Assembly: GCA_973895155.1 (NCBI GenBank)
Contig: OZ316899.1
Coordinates: 11,532,001-11,596,000 of the forward strand
Source: Marsupella aquatica
Taxonomy: Eukaryota; Marchantiophyta
Direction: 5' to 3'
DNA: 64,000 nucleotides
In this document: positions 1 through 10,073 of the stretch, piece after piece
Layout: every line of letters starts with the position of its first letter
How positions within the stretch are numbered: position 1 is the stretch's first letter
Notes under the pieces: generated by a model
Told to the model about the DNA's origin: nothing
What the model saw: only the letters and a program-made list of their open reading frames with translations
The model's database searches: none
Position numbers and translations under genes: made by a program

Positions 1-401
1 GTTGCTTGTTGACCAGAAAGAATTATTGGTTTGATAACTAGATCTCCATGTCAATTTTTAGTTAATGTAGGATGTCTATTCTAAATTCGGCCATGTTGTG
101 AGCTCTATTGCATTTTGAATCTTAAACAGCCAGGGGGATCGTCATTTTCCATCATCTCTTCTCATGAGCCAATTGAAAAGACATTCCTACTACTCATTTT
201 TCATATCTTTCTTTAATTGTTAGTTTTGTGCATTGATTACCATCAATCCTCCGGAGAGAGAACTCCTTGGCAAGGTTATGCCCAATTAACATCCTATTTG
301 TTCTTTTCAGTACCAATTCACTTTTCATTAACTCTTCAAGGGAACAAATTCAGGTCTTTAGATGTTAAAGTGTTATTTAACAATCTACCCACTCTACCAC
401 A
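1..401 (+). repeat. Probable 3' part of the 5' LTR of gypsy element H
   Basis: This stretch has no convincing gene. It lies just before a tRNA-Asp-type primer binding site at 409-426, so it should be the end of an LTR whose start is outside the window. The last plausible LTR end is the CA at 400-401, seven bases before the primer site. The partner LTR is not in the window, so the boundary cannot be confirmed by comparison. Confidence 0.4.
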
Positions 402-408
402 CGCTTTT

Positions 409-426
409 TGGCGCCGTTGTCGGGGA
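409..426 (+). other. Primer binding site of gypsy element H (tRNA-Asp type)
   Basis: The sequence TGGCGCCGTTGTCGGGGA matches the complement of the 3' end of plant tRNA-Asp, recalled as TGGCGCCGTTGCCGGGGA, with one mismatch. This primer site is typical of Athila-like and related plant Ty3/gypsy elements. It marks the start of minus-strand cDNA synthesis and fixes H on the + strand. Confidence 0.75.
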
Positions 427-935
427 GTGACCTGAGAAGTGAAGGTACTTTGATAGATTTGAGTTGTGCAAAGATTGAAGTAATTAAAGGAGACCATTTC
501 AAGAGAGACCCTCCTGAGAGGAAGTCCCTAAGAGTGAGCAGCCTCAAATCAATTCAAGCTTGTAGTGGACGGAAGTGGTGAAATCAGCACAATGGAAGGA
601 GCGTATTTGAATGGATATGTTGGTACTACAGAAGAACCTGAGCACGAAAACATTCATTAAACATGAGAAGCAAACCATATACAATCTTTAATGCTTCTAG
701 AGCCTTCCAATTAGAGTATGTGCATGCATTGGAGACTATGGATTTTGAAGAAGATCACTTTCCTTTGAAGGAGCGAAAGGAATTAATTGCAAAAATGAAG
801 AGCATTTTAGCAAAGGGAAACAGAGATTCAAACAAGCACTCCAACAAGAAGTTATAGAGTGGAGTTGCGGAGAAATCCGGATTTGGGAGGAAATTCGGAC
901 AAAATTAATAACTCCGGATATGGTATCTCAAATTG
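427..935 (+). other. 5' leader of element H, with no assignable gene
   Basis: This is the untranslated leader between the primer site and gag of H. A 64-codon open frame at 663-857 is lysine- and glutamate-rich but resembles no domain I know. H continues at 4886 on the other side of Copia-1. The split is shown by GTAAT at 936-940, repeated at 4881-4885. Confidence 0.5.
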
Positions 936-940
936 GTAAT

Positions 941-1105
941 TGTTACAACACCTAGATTACACTCCAAGTGGACTTTACTTTATACTCTAACTAAGTAACC
1001 CTTAGAAGTTAGGACAATTATCCAACTGCCCTCATATGTAACTCATATATACTCATTCCTAATAGAAATGACATTGGATTGTTGGTGATGATATCGAGTA
1101 GAACA
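941..1105 (+). repeat. Copia-1 5' LTR (165 bp)
   Basis: Begins TGTTACAACACC and ends GTAGAACA, matching 4720-4880. It carries four extra bases (CTAA in the run ACTCTAACTAAGTAACC) that the 3' LTR lacks. The TG...CA ends are canonical. Confidence 0.92.
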
Positions 1106-1120
1106 CGTTATCAGCACAAG
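1106..1120 (+). other. Copia-1 primer binding site
   Basis: CGTTATCAGCACAAG directly follows the LTR. Similar TTATCAGCAC sites follow the 5' LTR in other plant copia elements, and the equivalent site of Copia-2 at 37940 begins CGTTATCAGGACG. I do not assign the tRNA with certainty. Confidence 0.6.
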
Positions 1121-1410
1121 CTGGTTGGAGACATATTTTTTTTAGGAAGAATTTGGAGAGCAATATCACTTTTGCAAAGAATATATACTTGGGGCCAATC
1201 GAGAGAATGTATGAGGCAAAGACAGGATAATTCAGAAGGAGATTTCAGTCACGACCATATCAATTAAACAACAAGCTTGATGCAAATAACAAAAGGCAAT
1301 TGATTTCATTACATTTTCTTCTTGATACCAAAAGTTATCAAATCATATATAACGGCCCAGTAGACACATGGATTTAGCCATGAATTCTATGGAGAAATTG
1401 CACTTCCAAG

Positions 1411-2460
1411 CACTAGCAATAGATGGAGCAAATTAATTATCTTGGTCCTTAGATGTGGAAGCACATCTCGCCTCCAAAAATCTACAGGACACAATCTTGG
1501 CCGATGGAGGGACAACGTTACAACAGAAGGCTCAGGCCTTAATACTTATCAGGCATCATCTTGCCAAACCTCTTAAGATACAGTATCTAAATCATTATAA
1601 TCCTAGAGTTCTATGGGACAAACTACAATTGAGATTTGATCATATGTGCGCGATCTCTCTCCCCATGGCTTGCCACGACTGGATAAATCTTTGCGTACAA
1701 GACCACACCACAATTGCAAGTTACAATAGCAAATTGTTTTGCATTACCTCGCAATTAGCTGTTTTGTGGTAACCTTGTCGACGACCAAGAACAAATTGAG
1801 AAGACTTTATCTACATTTCACGTAACTAACATGGTTCTTGCCTCCCAATATCGCAATATGAATTTCACCAGATACTCACAACTGATCTCCCATATGCTGC
1901 TTGCGAAAAACACCAAATCCTACTGCTACATAATGCGAAAACACGACCACCAGGGAGCGCAGTTCCCCCGCCTAGACCATAGACTCACCTAGTGGAATTT
2001 ACCTATAGAACAAGAGGACGTGGTTGCGGAAACTTCAGGGGGAGCAGGGGACGCCCACTAGGACAAGGGCGATACCAAGGATCAAGTGGCAGAGGAAGAG
2101 GTCAAGTCGACTTCCAACACAAGTACCAAGGCAACAATTGGAATAGACAGGGAGGCCAAGGATGGAACCAAGGCAGAGGCTACCAAACATACACCAGAGA
2201 TAAGTTCTCTCCATCCCCTTGTTTTCGCTGCGGCACAAAAGGGCATTTACAGAAAGTGTGCAGAGCCCCAACACATTTAGTAAAACTTTATAAAGAAAGC
2301 ATAAACAGACAAGATCAGGACCCACAAGGAAATTTCATGGAAATCCCAGAAAGCATAGAAACATATAGAATCAATATGGACACGCCTGAAACACAGCTTG
2401 CTCACCTAGATACACAGTCAAAACATTCTTCCAACCCCTCCAACTACATAGTAGACAGTG
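1411..2460 (+). pseudogene. Copia-1 gag, broken
   Basis: Encodes the copia nucleocapsid precursor that would form the virus-like particle. The N-terminal part reads MEKLHFQALAIDGAN, then a TAA stop where Copia-2 has a tyrosine codon, then a gag core with WDKLQLRFDH and YNSKLF. That frame ends at 1772 with SQLAVLW and resumes in another frame at 1992 with an RG-rich stretch and a CCHC zinc knuckle (CFRCGTKGHLQKVC, near 2221). The frame runs into the first residues of the aspartic protease (YIVDSG) and then breaks. The stop, the frameshift and the abrupt protease end make it non-functional. Assignment rests on the knuckle and on close similarity to Copia-2 gag. Confidence 0.85.
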
Positions 2461-2516
2461 GAAATCTCTATAAATTATACAACAAGATGACAATCAGGAA
2501 ATCTCTATAAATTATA

Positions 2517-4456
2517 TGCACACTGGCAAAATATGGCAAAGAAACATCACTACGATAGATGACATATTTTCATATACAATATCAAAAGATATTACTGAAG
2601 AAATACCGGATCCTATTACTGTACAAGAAGCACAATCAAGAGACGATTGGCCTAAATGGGAAATAGCATCAATTCTGAACTGGAATCTTTAATCCAGAGA
2701 GAGGTATTTGGCCCTGTCATACCTGCGCCACTACATACACCACTTACTGGATATAAGTTTATATTCACAAAGAAAAGAAATGCGCAGGGAGAGGTAATTA
2801 GATATAAAGTCCGTCTGGTGGCAAAGGGCTACACCCAAATACCAGGCCAAGACTTCGATCTTACCTACTCCCCTGTAATGGACTCCATTACTTATCAATA
2901 CATGATAGCATTTGCGCTTGCTCATAAATTGATGCTTCACATCTTAGATGTGGTTATTGCTTACCTTTATGGAATACTAGACACCACCATTTATATGAAA
3001 GCCCCACCTGAGTTGATCACGAGAATGAAATTTCATACTCAGGGGGAGCAAGCTATTCGCACATCCCCTGGTCTACACCTTGGGACAACAATAACAAAGA
3101 CTTCTACAGAATACCATCGAATGAATACAAAAGAACCTTCGGTTCTTCATAAAGAAACTGTGCAACATACATTACCAGCAAACTGGAGACCTAAAAAGAA
3201 TTACAACAGACTATCTACACAGACAGTAAGAAAGGCTATGCAGTACAAGTATTACGCTCTATGTATGGCCTTAAGCAGAGCGGTCGCACATGGTATAAAT
3301 GATTTAAAGCAGAAATGTTAGCACTGAACTTTGTTAACGATGACATAGCTCCTTGTCTTTTCCTGAAACAAACTGGAGCTGAATATATAATTGTCGCTAT
3401 ATATGTAGATGACATCAACATCTTTGGTACTCCTACTATAGTTAAAGAAACTATAGAAACACTGAAGCATATCTTTCAAATGCGGGATCTTGGAGAGCCC
3501 AAATACTGTCTTGGACTTCAGTTTGATTATGTGCAGGGTGGCATCCTAATCAACCAAACAACTTATACGAAGAAGATACTAAAACAATTCAACATGGACT
3601 CTGCTCATCCAGTGAGTACCCCAATGGAGCTGAGGTCGCTCGACCCTAATAAGGACACTTTCAAGAAGAGAACAGAAGCAGAGCCAACACTGGGACCAGA
3701 AAAACCATACCTTTCAGCAATTGGGGCCCTCATGTACCTCACAAACCAAACACGCCCCGACATCTCGTTTGCTATCAATCTACTAGCGTGACACAGTCTA
3801 CAGCCAACGAAAAGACATTGGAATGGCATAAAGCGAGTTTTTTTATACTTATAGGGAACTGCTGACTTGGGACAACACTATTCTTTCCCAACAATGCTAA
3901 CAGCAAATTGACAGGATTTGCTGATGCTGGCTACCTCTCTGACCCCGATGATGCCAAATTGCAAACTGGCTATGTCTTCCTCCAAGGAAATACCGCCATA
4001 TCCTGGCGGAGCTCCAAACAAACCCTTACGACCACCTCCTCTAATCACGCGGAGATCATAGCGCTATACAAGGCCAGTCGCGAATGTATATGGCTCAGAC
4101 AAGTGATCGATCATATAAACAAGAATACAAGTAGACCACTTTTAGACACGCCGACTATAATCTATGAAGATAATCGACCTTGTGTCGATCAAGTTACACA
4201 GGGCTTCATCAAAGGTGATCAAATAAAACACATCGCGCCAAAGTTTTTCTATACCACGAACAACACGGTGATAAGATCCAAGTTTGATGGATTCCAAGTA
4301 AAGAAAACCGAGCAGACCTTTTCACCAAACCACTTCCTACTGCTCTTCATCAAGAACATGCATTCGGGATCGGGATGCGTAGACTTTCCACACTTTTACA
4401 AACAGCTGATTAGTCTGATGTTTTCTAACACAAAACATTCAATCCCTAACTCGTAA
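2517..4456 (+). pseudogene. Copia-1 pol remnant: reverse transcriptase and RNase H without integrase
   Basis: Pol resumes with the linker before reverse transcriptase (MHTGK, then EAQSRDDWPKWE). The RT core follows: GYKFIFTKKRN, VRLVAKGYTQIPGQDF, the palm segment TYSPVMDSITYQ and MKAPPEL in 2656-3321. After a frameshift near 3290 comes the catalytic YVDDINIFGT, in 3315-3791. RNase H (3908-4456) has TGFADAGYLSDPDD, AISWRSSKQ and the SSNHAEIIAL motif. Protease beyond its first residues, the GAG-pre-integrase zinc finger and the DDE integrase are absent compared with Copia-2. At least two frameshifts and several stops are present. Confidence 0.88.
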
Positions 4457-4710
4457 TACACTCCATACTGTTCGATAGTGTTATGATATTGTTACGCTAA
4501 ACACTACTCGATAATCCCCACACAGAACATTACTTACCAACTTTACAATTACTATAGAATGACCCTATGACATGTAAAGTAGTGGCACTCTTTCCTTCAG
4601 AAAAAAGCGGGAAGGTTTTAAGGAGACCACACTAAAATATAGGGATCAAATTCAACACTTAGAGTTACAATCTATATATAGTGGCTCTTTTATACACCAA
4701 TAAAAGAACC

Positions 4711-4719
4711 AAGGGGGAG
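4711..4719 (+). other. Copia-1 polypurine tract
   Basis: AAGGGGGAG lies immediately before the TGTTATAACACC start of the 3' LTR, the expected position of the plus-strand primer. Confidence 0.85.
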
Positions 4720-4880
4720 TGTTATAACACCTAGATTACACTCCAAGTGGACTTTACTTTACACTCTAAGTAACCCTTAGAAGTTAGGACAGTTATCCAA
4801 CTGCCCTCATATGTAACTCATATATACTCATTCCTAATAGAAATGACATTGGATTGTTGGTGACGATATTGAGTAGAACA
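4720..4880 (+). repeat. Copia-1 3' LTR (161 bp)
   Basis: Near-identical to 941-1105 and followed directly by TSD GTAAT at 4881-4885, after which element H resumes. Confidence 0.92.
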
Positions 4881-4932
4881 GTAATTTGAATTTTTGATGA
4901 TTGTTGAGAGGCGTAGGCCAAGATGAGTAGGT

Positions 4933-6776
4933 ATGAGTGGAGTACCTTTGGGTGAATTGGAGGAAACCAAAGAAGTTCCAAGTCAAGATCTTCCATATTC
5001 CTCTCTACAACAAAGTGATTACATGAGTCCGCAGAACCCTCGGGTTGGTGCGGTATCTTCAGTTTTAGGAGCGTGGACGAGTGGAGGAACACCGGACCGA
5101 CCAATCAGAACTAGACCTGCATATGTTAATTTGAGATCTGGGCCTAAACTTGTTGTGCCATCCGTCAGGGCAAGAAGAAGGAGTTTGGCAAGATTGAGCA
5201 CAACTCCGGCACAAACTCTGGCAACGTCACAGGCACCCCCACCACCAGGAGGCCCTGCAATGGCGAGTCGGTTGAGGATTCGTTATGATTACTTCAGAGG
5301 AAAGAAGTTTAACTTTGAAGCCTGGATGGAGAATTTTGAGGCTGTGGTGGGTATGGCACGCGTGACAGTTAACAGGACACAGGTTTACTAGTACCAGCAA
5401 AAATTTTCCAGTTACCAGCAAAAAGTTACTGTTACCAAGAAAAATAACCATGTCAAAATATTTTCTAAAAAGTCACATTTTCCAAAAAAAATTTTAAATT
5501 ACAACATTTTTTGGCTAGCTTTGGGCGCTAGCATTACCAGCGTCGGGCTATTACCACCCATTTTCCTGTTACCAATTTCTATTTGCTATTACTGTTTGTT
5601 GTATCCTGTCGTTTGTAAATACCCCGCTGTGGCAATGTCCAATGGAGATGATGCACCAGACATAAAAGCTAAAAATTTTGGAGGTCTCATGAGAGGTGAA
5701 GCCAGAACATGGTACTCTAACCTGGCAAATATAGCTGATTGGGCTGTAGTAAAACCAAAGTTTCTGACGGCTTTCCGAGAAGATGGAGCCACTACTCGGG
5801 CGTTTACACAATTGAATTCCATAATGATGAAGAAGGCGGATTCCTTGAGTGGTTACCTCCAAAGGATTAACCGGCTTATCAAGAAAGTTACATCAGAGCC
5901 TCCACCGGCTTACTTGATCAAGGAATGGTTTATTCAAGGATTGTACCCTGGATTGAATAAGTTTGTCAGATCCTACCACATTGACTGAGGCTTATGATGT
6001 AGCTCAATCTTATATAGATGCCAATCTCTCCCAACGGTCTTAGTTGGCAAAAGAGATTGAAGAAGAAGAAAGGAAAAAGAAAAAGAAGTCTAAGAAAAAG
6101 AAAAAGAAACAAGTCAATTCTTCCTCTTCTAAAGATGATACATCCAGTGAGAGCGTTGATAGTGGAGATGATACGGACAGCACTGATGAGGAGGAGGTGA
6201 AACCCAATAAAGTGTCCATTGTTAAACCTACAAAAATTGCAAAAAGTGAAGGCAAAATGGTAGACATAATGGAAGGTCTTGCCAAACAGATAAAGGGATT
6301 GGCTGTAAACCTGGCGATGAATAACCCACCACGGAGACCCTTACAACAACAGAGGTACAATGTGTGGTGCGCTATTTGTAAGAAGATGGGCCATTATCCT
6401 AATGAATGCCCTAGCTCGAAGTAAGTGAATTACATTGCAGGTGAAGACTATGAAGGTGAGATAGAATGTGATCCAGAGTTCTAGAGGTATGAAGATTCAG
6501 TGTATCAAATTCAACCTTAGCGCCCTGTACAATATTTCCCTAGACCACCAATAAGACCCCAAGGGGGACCTAATAAGCCTATCTATAAGCCACCAATGGC
6601 ACCACCAGGAGGATACCCACCAAGAGGAACCTTGCCAAGAGGCGTATGTTGGAATTGTGGGGATCAAGCCCATTTTTCACCACAATGTCCGTGGCCAAAG
6701 AGACCTGAAGGAATGACTCCTCTGTGTGGAAACTGCGGTAAGGAAGGTCATTTAGCGATGGAATGTCTTGCGCCAC
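4933..6776 (+). pseudogene. Element H gag (Ty3/gypsy), broken
   Basis: A gypsy-type gag. The N-terminal part (4933-5358) is Pro/Ser-rich and then has RIRYDYFRGKKFNFEAWMEN, the start of the Retrotrans_gag fold. After a 271-bp insert the fold continues with RGEARTWYSNL and LIKEWFIQGLYP (5635-5985). A frameshift near 5970 and a stop at the end of LSQRS lead into a Lys/Ser/Asp-rich linker (6044-6300). Three CCHC knuckles follow: CAICKKMGHYPNEC, CWNCGDQAHFSPQC and CGNCGKEGHLAMEC. Solo LTR C interrupts the frame at 6777. Removing it joins ...ECLAP to PKPKMLVRY in the same frame at 35361, so the coding region once continued there. Confidence 0.85.
5359..5629. mobile_element. 271-bp AT-rich insertion inside H gag
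   Basis: The gag frame is interrupted here by AT-rich non-coding DNA flanked by TGGCA at 5354-5358 and 5630-5634. Deleting the insert plus one TGGCA restores GMAMSNGDD in frame, which aligns with the equivalent gag region of the other gypsy elements. No clear terminal inverted repeat is visible; TTACCAG-like motifs recur near the left side. It is probably a small non-autonomous element of unknown class. Confidence 0.55.
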
Positions 6777-6845
6777 TGTGATGCCTAGCCAGGAATCACT
6801 AAGCCGGTTTACATGGTAAGCAGGAGTGTACCCTGGAAACACCTT
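6777..6845 (+). repeat. Solo LTR C, first 69 bp
   Basis: Begins TGTGATGCCTAGCCAGG, the same start as the E1 LTRs read on their own strand. It is preceded by GCCAC (6772-6776), and the same GCCAC follows the LTR end at 35356-35360. E1 interrupts it, with ACCTT at 6841-6845 duplicated at 30794-30798. No internal region of its own is present, so it is a solo LTR in H gag. Confidence 0.88.
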
Positions 6846-7091
6846 TGTGGTGCGTCCCATGGCTCCCTAAACCCAAGAAACCCCCCAGCTCAAGCCGATT
6901 CCCGCAGGTTTCGCGCTTGGCGAGGCCGTTTCCGCGGCTTAGCGGCATGGGACGCTGCTAACCTTCTACTACTACTATTAACATTTTACACACATATACT
7001 GGACAGATCCTTCATCGGGTCATGAGATACGTAGCCGGCCTAATCTAGGCCTTCCCCTGTCTTCCCCTCCGTCTTGTTAGGTATGTTTGGA

Positions 7092-7105
7092 TTCCGCCGC
7101 CGGAA
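7092..7105 (-). other. Conserved TTCCGGCGGCGGAA motif in LTR A
   Basis: TTCCGGCGGCGGAA on the minus strand, followed by CAAAC.TACCTA-like sequence. The same motif occurs in LTR B (27801-27814), LTR C (35101-35114), LTR D (60849-60862, one mismatch) and both E2 LTRs (49287-49300 and 55740-55753), always in the non-coding part after the ORF. The arms TTCCG/CGGAA can pair as a small hairpin. Confidence 0.7.
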
Positions 7106-7318
7106 TGATCCCCAATAGGCTTGGTTAAGCCGCTAAGACCTCTCTCAGCTCGACACATCCAACTCTCACTCCCCTGCTTACTTTCCTTCCTTTTGGTTGA
7201 TGTGGGCACTCTTCACACAAGTTAATGCGACACACAAATAGCAAAATGACTCATTCTGACTGAGTCATACCATGCACTTGCCATACAAACAGTACATCTC
7301 ATACACAAGCTCTGCGAA

Positions 7319-9970
7319 CTAAGCCGTGAGGCCAACTCTATTCAGCTCTTGCTTCCACTTCTCCCTCTCTTTGATCGTGTCGGCCAACTCTCCCTGCGTC
7401 TGAGTCAGTTTTTCCTTGATATTCTGATTATCAGCCTGCGCGGTGTCCAACTGCCCCTGCATGATGTTCAGCTCATGCCGTTTAATCCGCAATTCATCTT
7501 GGGCTTTCTTGGCCGCCCTTAGATCTTCAATCTCGGCTTCCATCCTCCTAAGCCGCCGAATGACCTCGTCCTTCTTGCTTCTCTCTAAAACCACCGCTTC
7601 TTCTAATTGGTGCTTCTCCAACTGCTCCCTATGGAAAAAGGGTCCTACCTCCAACTCCTCTCCAAAGATGTCGAGCGCAAGTTCCCCACACATCTCACCA
7701 TACTCCATGGCTCTATTCTTAGCGTAGGTGGAGTAAGTAGAAGTGATCGGCATCGCCCATCGCGGCCTCTGCTCCCAAGCCGTCCTGCGGATCTCTTCAA
7801 TCGTGGCTAGAGGTTTGCTTCCTTTTTCGGCTAGCCGCCTGATGTCCTCCGGCCAATCTCCTCCTGGTAAATCCTTTTCCCTAGCCAGGGCTGCCTCCTC
7901 TTCCTGCCTGATTCGCTCCTGAAATTCCTGCACCGTCTGTTTTATGCCGTCAAAGCTCGGGGGAGCAACATCTGGTGGGGGAGACTCAGGGCTACTCTGC
8001 TGGTTGGGGTCCCCTCGCACTACCCTTGGAAGTGTGGGGACAAACCGGCCACAGGTCCTTACTCCTGGAACGTGATGGTCCGACCCATAGCCGGAATTAT
8101 CATGGCTGCAGTCCTCCACTGCCTCCTCTACTTCTTGGACGTCCGGCTTCTCCCTCTCCTCTTCGTCGGTAGGAGCTTCAGGCAATTCTGCCTCAGATTC
8201 GGAGCTTGAGATTCCCACATACATTCGAACACCTGGCTTGGATTCCGGCCTGATTCTCTCCTTGTCTCCAGCAAAGGGGTTTTCTCTTGTGAGCCGGTGT
8301 AGGCCTACCTCTGTAGTAGTGTCCTGCATTGTTGCCGTTGCCGTTGCCGTTGTTGTTGCCGATGCCGATTTCTTTTCTTTCTCCAGTAGTTTCAGCAGAC
8401 TCTGCATGCCTGGTTGCTGCATCGGCAAGTCCTCCTTCCTGGGCCTAAACACCTGCTCGATCGTAGGGCTAACAGGTGGTTGAGGCTTCTCAGCCAACGG
8501 CCTCGGCGTTGGAGCTTCCTCGGGTGCCCTTACCTGCAGGGGAAGTACTGGGGCAAAAGTCTGACCTCTGGCATACCGGCACAACAACGGCATGTGATAG
8601 CCAAGCCGCGATACGCTCCCCATGCCGATTACCTGCTGCTCCTCCTTTAAGATCTTCTTCAATTGGTTGAGGAGGTACCCGTTGTAGTCCCGGCTTGGGT
8701 CTGGCCTTTCTGCCAGATAGACCTGTGCTTTGCCGATCTCTGCCCTCGGCAAGTTACAATGCATGGTCACCCGCAAGAAGTTGATCATCTCTCCTATGTG
8801 CGGGTTGGTGCAGGTGTTCCGGAAGAAGCCATTCTTCGTTGATGGCCCGGGGAACGACCGGAACTCCTTGTCAGGCAAGGTCTTCTTGGTATCAACTTTG
8901 GTCTTATTGCCTATCGGCAAGCCAAACACTTCGGCAATTACCTTGGGAGTAAGATAGAAATCCTTCCCATATATCCTCGTGCAATTGGTCTCGGGTTCCC
9001 ATGACCGCACGAATTCTAATAGGTCTGACTCCGGTACCTCCGGCTTCAGCCATGGTAATCTTACAAAGGCCTCTAAGCCGGATCCGGCCATGAAGCCTTG
9101 GTACTTCTTGGTCTGCATGGCCGTAAAGCATGCATCCTCCTCCCGTGCAAAATGTAGTTGCACCTCCACCGGTAGGGTTGCCGCCCAGCCCTTCCAGGTG
9201 TCATCCCTGGTTGGAATGGCCTTGATGGGATCGACCTCCTCCTCTTCGGCTTCTCCCTGCCTCCTGCTCTGCTGCTCGGCTGGCTTGTTTGGTGCCGCCG
9301 ACCTCGTTCTTTTTGCCGGGGTGGCTTCATCGTTGACGACTCCCTTCCTCTTCATCTCTGCTGCCGTGGAGGTTTCTCCTAGCACCGTTGCCTGGGTCCA
9401 CCTTTCCGTGCTACCCTTTAATTCCCAGTGTATGTCGTTGCAGTTCTTGATGGCCTCTCGGATGCCGACGACGCTGTCTTTGCAAAACAGAAGATCGTCG
9501 AGTTGATTGGAAGTAGGCGTCCACAGGAACTCGTCCTTGATGAGTTCGCCTCCTAAGAAAGCTGTCTTCTGCAGCTCCCACAATCGAGCGAGCTCCTGCC
9601 ATTCTCGAGCTGCCCTTTCTGATTCCTCGTCCTCGTAAGTCTTGATGTACTCAGTTGCCCGTTCGAACAGGCATCCCCAGAAATGTGCCGCTTGATTGAC
9701 GTTGCTCATACCCTCCTTAGGTCGATCGTCGGTATCTACTCTCTCCCCGAGTGCTTGCCTAAGCAGCTGACAGTAGTTGGCCTCCCGTAGTCGTCTGCCT
9801 AGTTCATGCTCGTAAATGAGCCACCATCTCCTGCAAGCGCTCCTTACCCCTCTCCTCTGCCGGTCCTTCTTCCCGTTGATCCTTCCTAGCCGCCGACGCT
9901 TAACGCGCCCTAACCCTAATCGAGTTTTCACCCTCAGCGTCCTTACCTCCGGCCTCGGCCCGGGTTCCAT
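7319..9970 (-). CDS. LTR-embedded ORF of E1 (883 aa), transposon protein of unknown function
   Basis: An intact 883-residue frame in LTR A, in the sense of gag-pol. The N-terminus is very basic (RRR/KKDR near residues 24-50). Residues 95-190 form a helical region beginning HFWGCLFERA. A nuclear-localisation-like PAKRTR lies near 218-223. Residues 285-460 form the conserved domain (GLEAFVRLPWLK, FYLTPKVIAEVFGLPIGN, NGFFRNTC), resembling plant mobile domain/'putative plant transposon protein' families. A Pro/acidic linker follows and a coiled coil at about 780-875. The E2 LTR ORF has the same layout with low identity. The last residues (NRVGLTA) come from sequence that is non-coding in LTR C, because of the deletion. 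The function is unknown; DNA or chromatin binding is only a guess. Confidence 0.8.
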   Translation of the reverse strand: MEPGPRPEVRTLRVKTRLGLGRVKRRRLGRINGKKDRQRRGVRSACRRWWLIYEHELGRRLREANYCQLLRQALGERVDTDDRPKEGMSNVNQAAHFWGCLFERATEYIKTYEDEESERAAREWQELARLWELQKTAFLGGELIKDEFLWTPTSNQLDDLLFCKDSVVGIREAIKNCNDIHWELKGSTERWTQATVLGETSTAAEMKRKGVVNDEATPAKRTRSAAPNKPAEQQSRRQGEAEEEEVDPIKAIPTRDDTWKGWAATLPVEVQLHFAREEDACFTAMQTKKYQGFMAGSGLEAFVRLPWLKPEVPESDLLEFVRSWEPETNCTRIYGKDFYLTPKVIAEVFGLPIGNKTKVDTKKTLPDKEFRSFPGPSTKNGFFRNTCTNPHIGEMINFLRVTMHCNLPRAEIGKAQVYLAERPDPSRDYNGYLLNQLKKILKEEQQVIGMGSVSRLGYHMPLLCRYARGQTFAPVLPLQVRAPEEAPTPRPLAEKPQPPVSPTIEQVFRPRKEDLPMQQPGMQSLLKLLEKEKKSASATTTATATATMQDTTTEVGLHRLTRENPFAGDKERIRPESKPGVRMYVGISSSESEAELPEAPTDEEEREKPDVQEVEEAVEDCSHDNSGYGSDHHVPGVRTCGRFVPTLPRVVRGDPNQQSSPESPPPDVAPPSFDGIKQTVQEFQERIRQEEEAALAREKDLPGGDWPEDIRRLAEKGSKPLATIEEIRRTAWEQRPRWAMPITSTYSTYAKNRAMEYGEMCGELALDIFGEELEVGPFFHREQLEKHQLEEAVVLERSKKDEVIRRLRRMEAEIEDLRAAKKAQDELRIKRHELNIMQGQLDTAQADNQNIKEKLTQTQGELADTIKEREKWKQELNRVGLTA

Positions 9971-10073
9971 GGTTGCCCCTAATTGTTTATATTTTCCTTG
10001 TTTTGTCCCTATACTAAGGTGTTCCTAGGGTGCCTTCCTGCTTTACCCACTTAACTGGCCGAGTGATTCCTGT

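Larger units (their letters stand above)
941..4880 (+). mobile_element. Copia-1: Ty1/copia retrotransposon, internally deleted
   Basis: A full-length copia-type insertion of 3940 bp with two LTRs (941-1105 and 4720-4880), a primer site, a polypurine tract and matching 5-bp TSDs GTAAT (936-940 and 4881-4885). Internal order is gag, a trace of protease, then reverse transcriptase and RNase H. Nearly all of protease and the whole integrase are missing, which explains the short length (intact copia elements are about 4.5-5.5 kb). The two LTRs differ by a 4-bp indel and a few substitutions, so the insertion is not very recent. It sits in the leader of H and is clearly related in protein sequence to Copia-2 at 37766. 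Confidence 0.93.

Noticed and set aside
8979-9506. Plus-strand open frame of 175 codons (repeated at 29687 and, on the other strand, at 31309)
   Set aside because: It is antisense to the LTR ORF and open only because of that gene's codon composition. It recurs wherever the LTR recurs and has no domain.
7319-9970. The 883-aa ORF as a host gene captured between elements
   Set aside because: It lies wholly inside a repeat found at both ends of E1 and in C and D, so it is part of the LTR.
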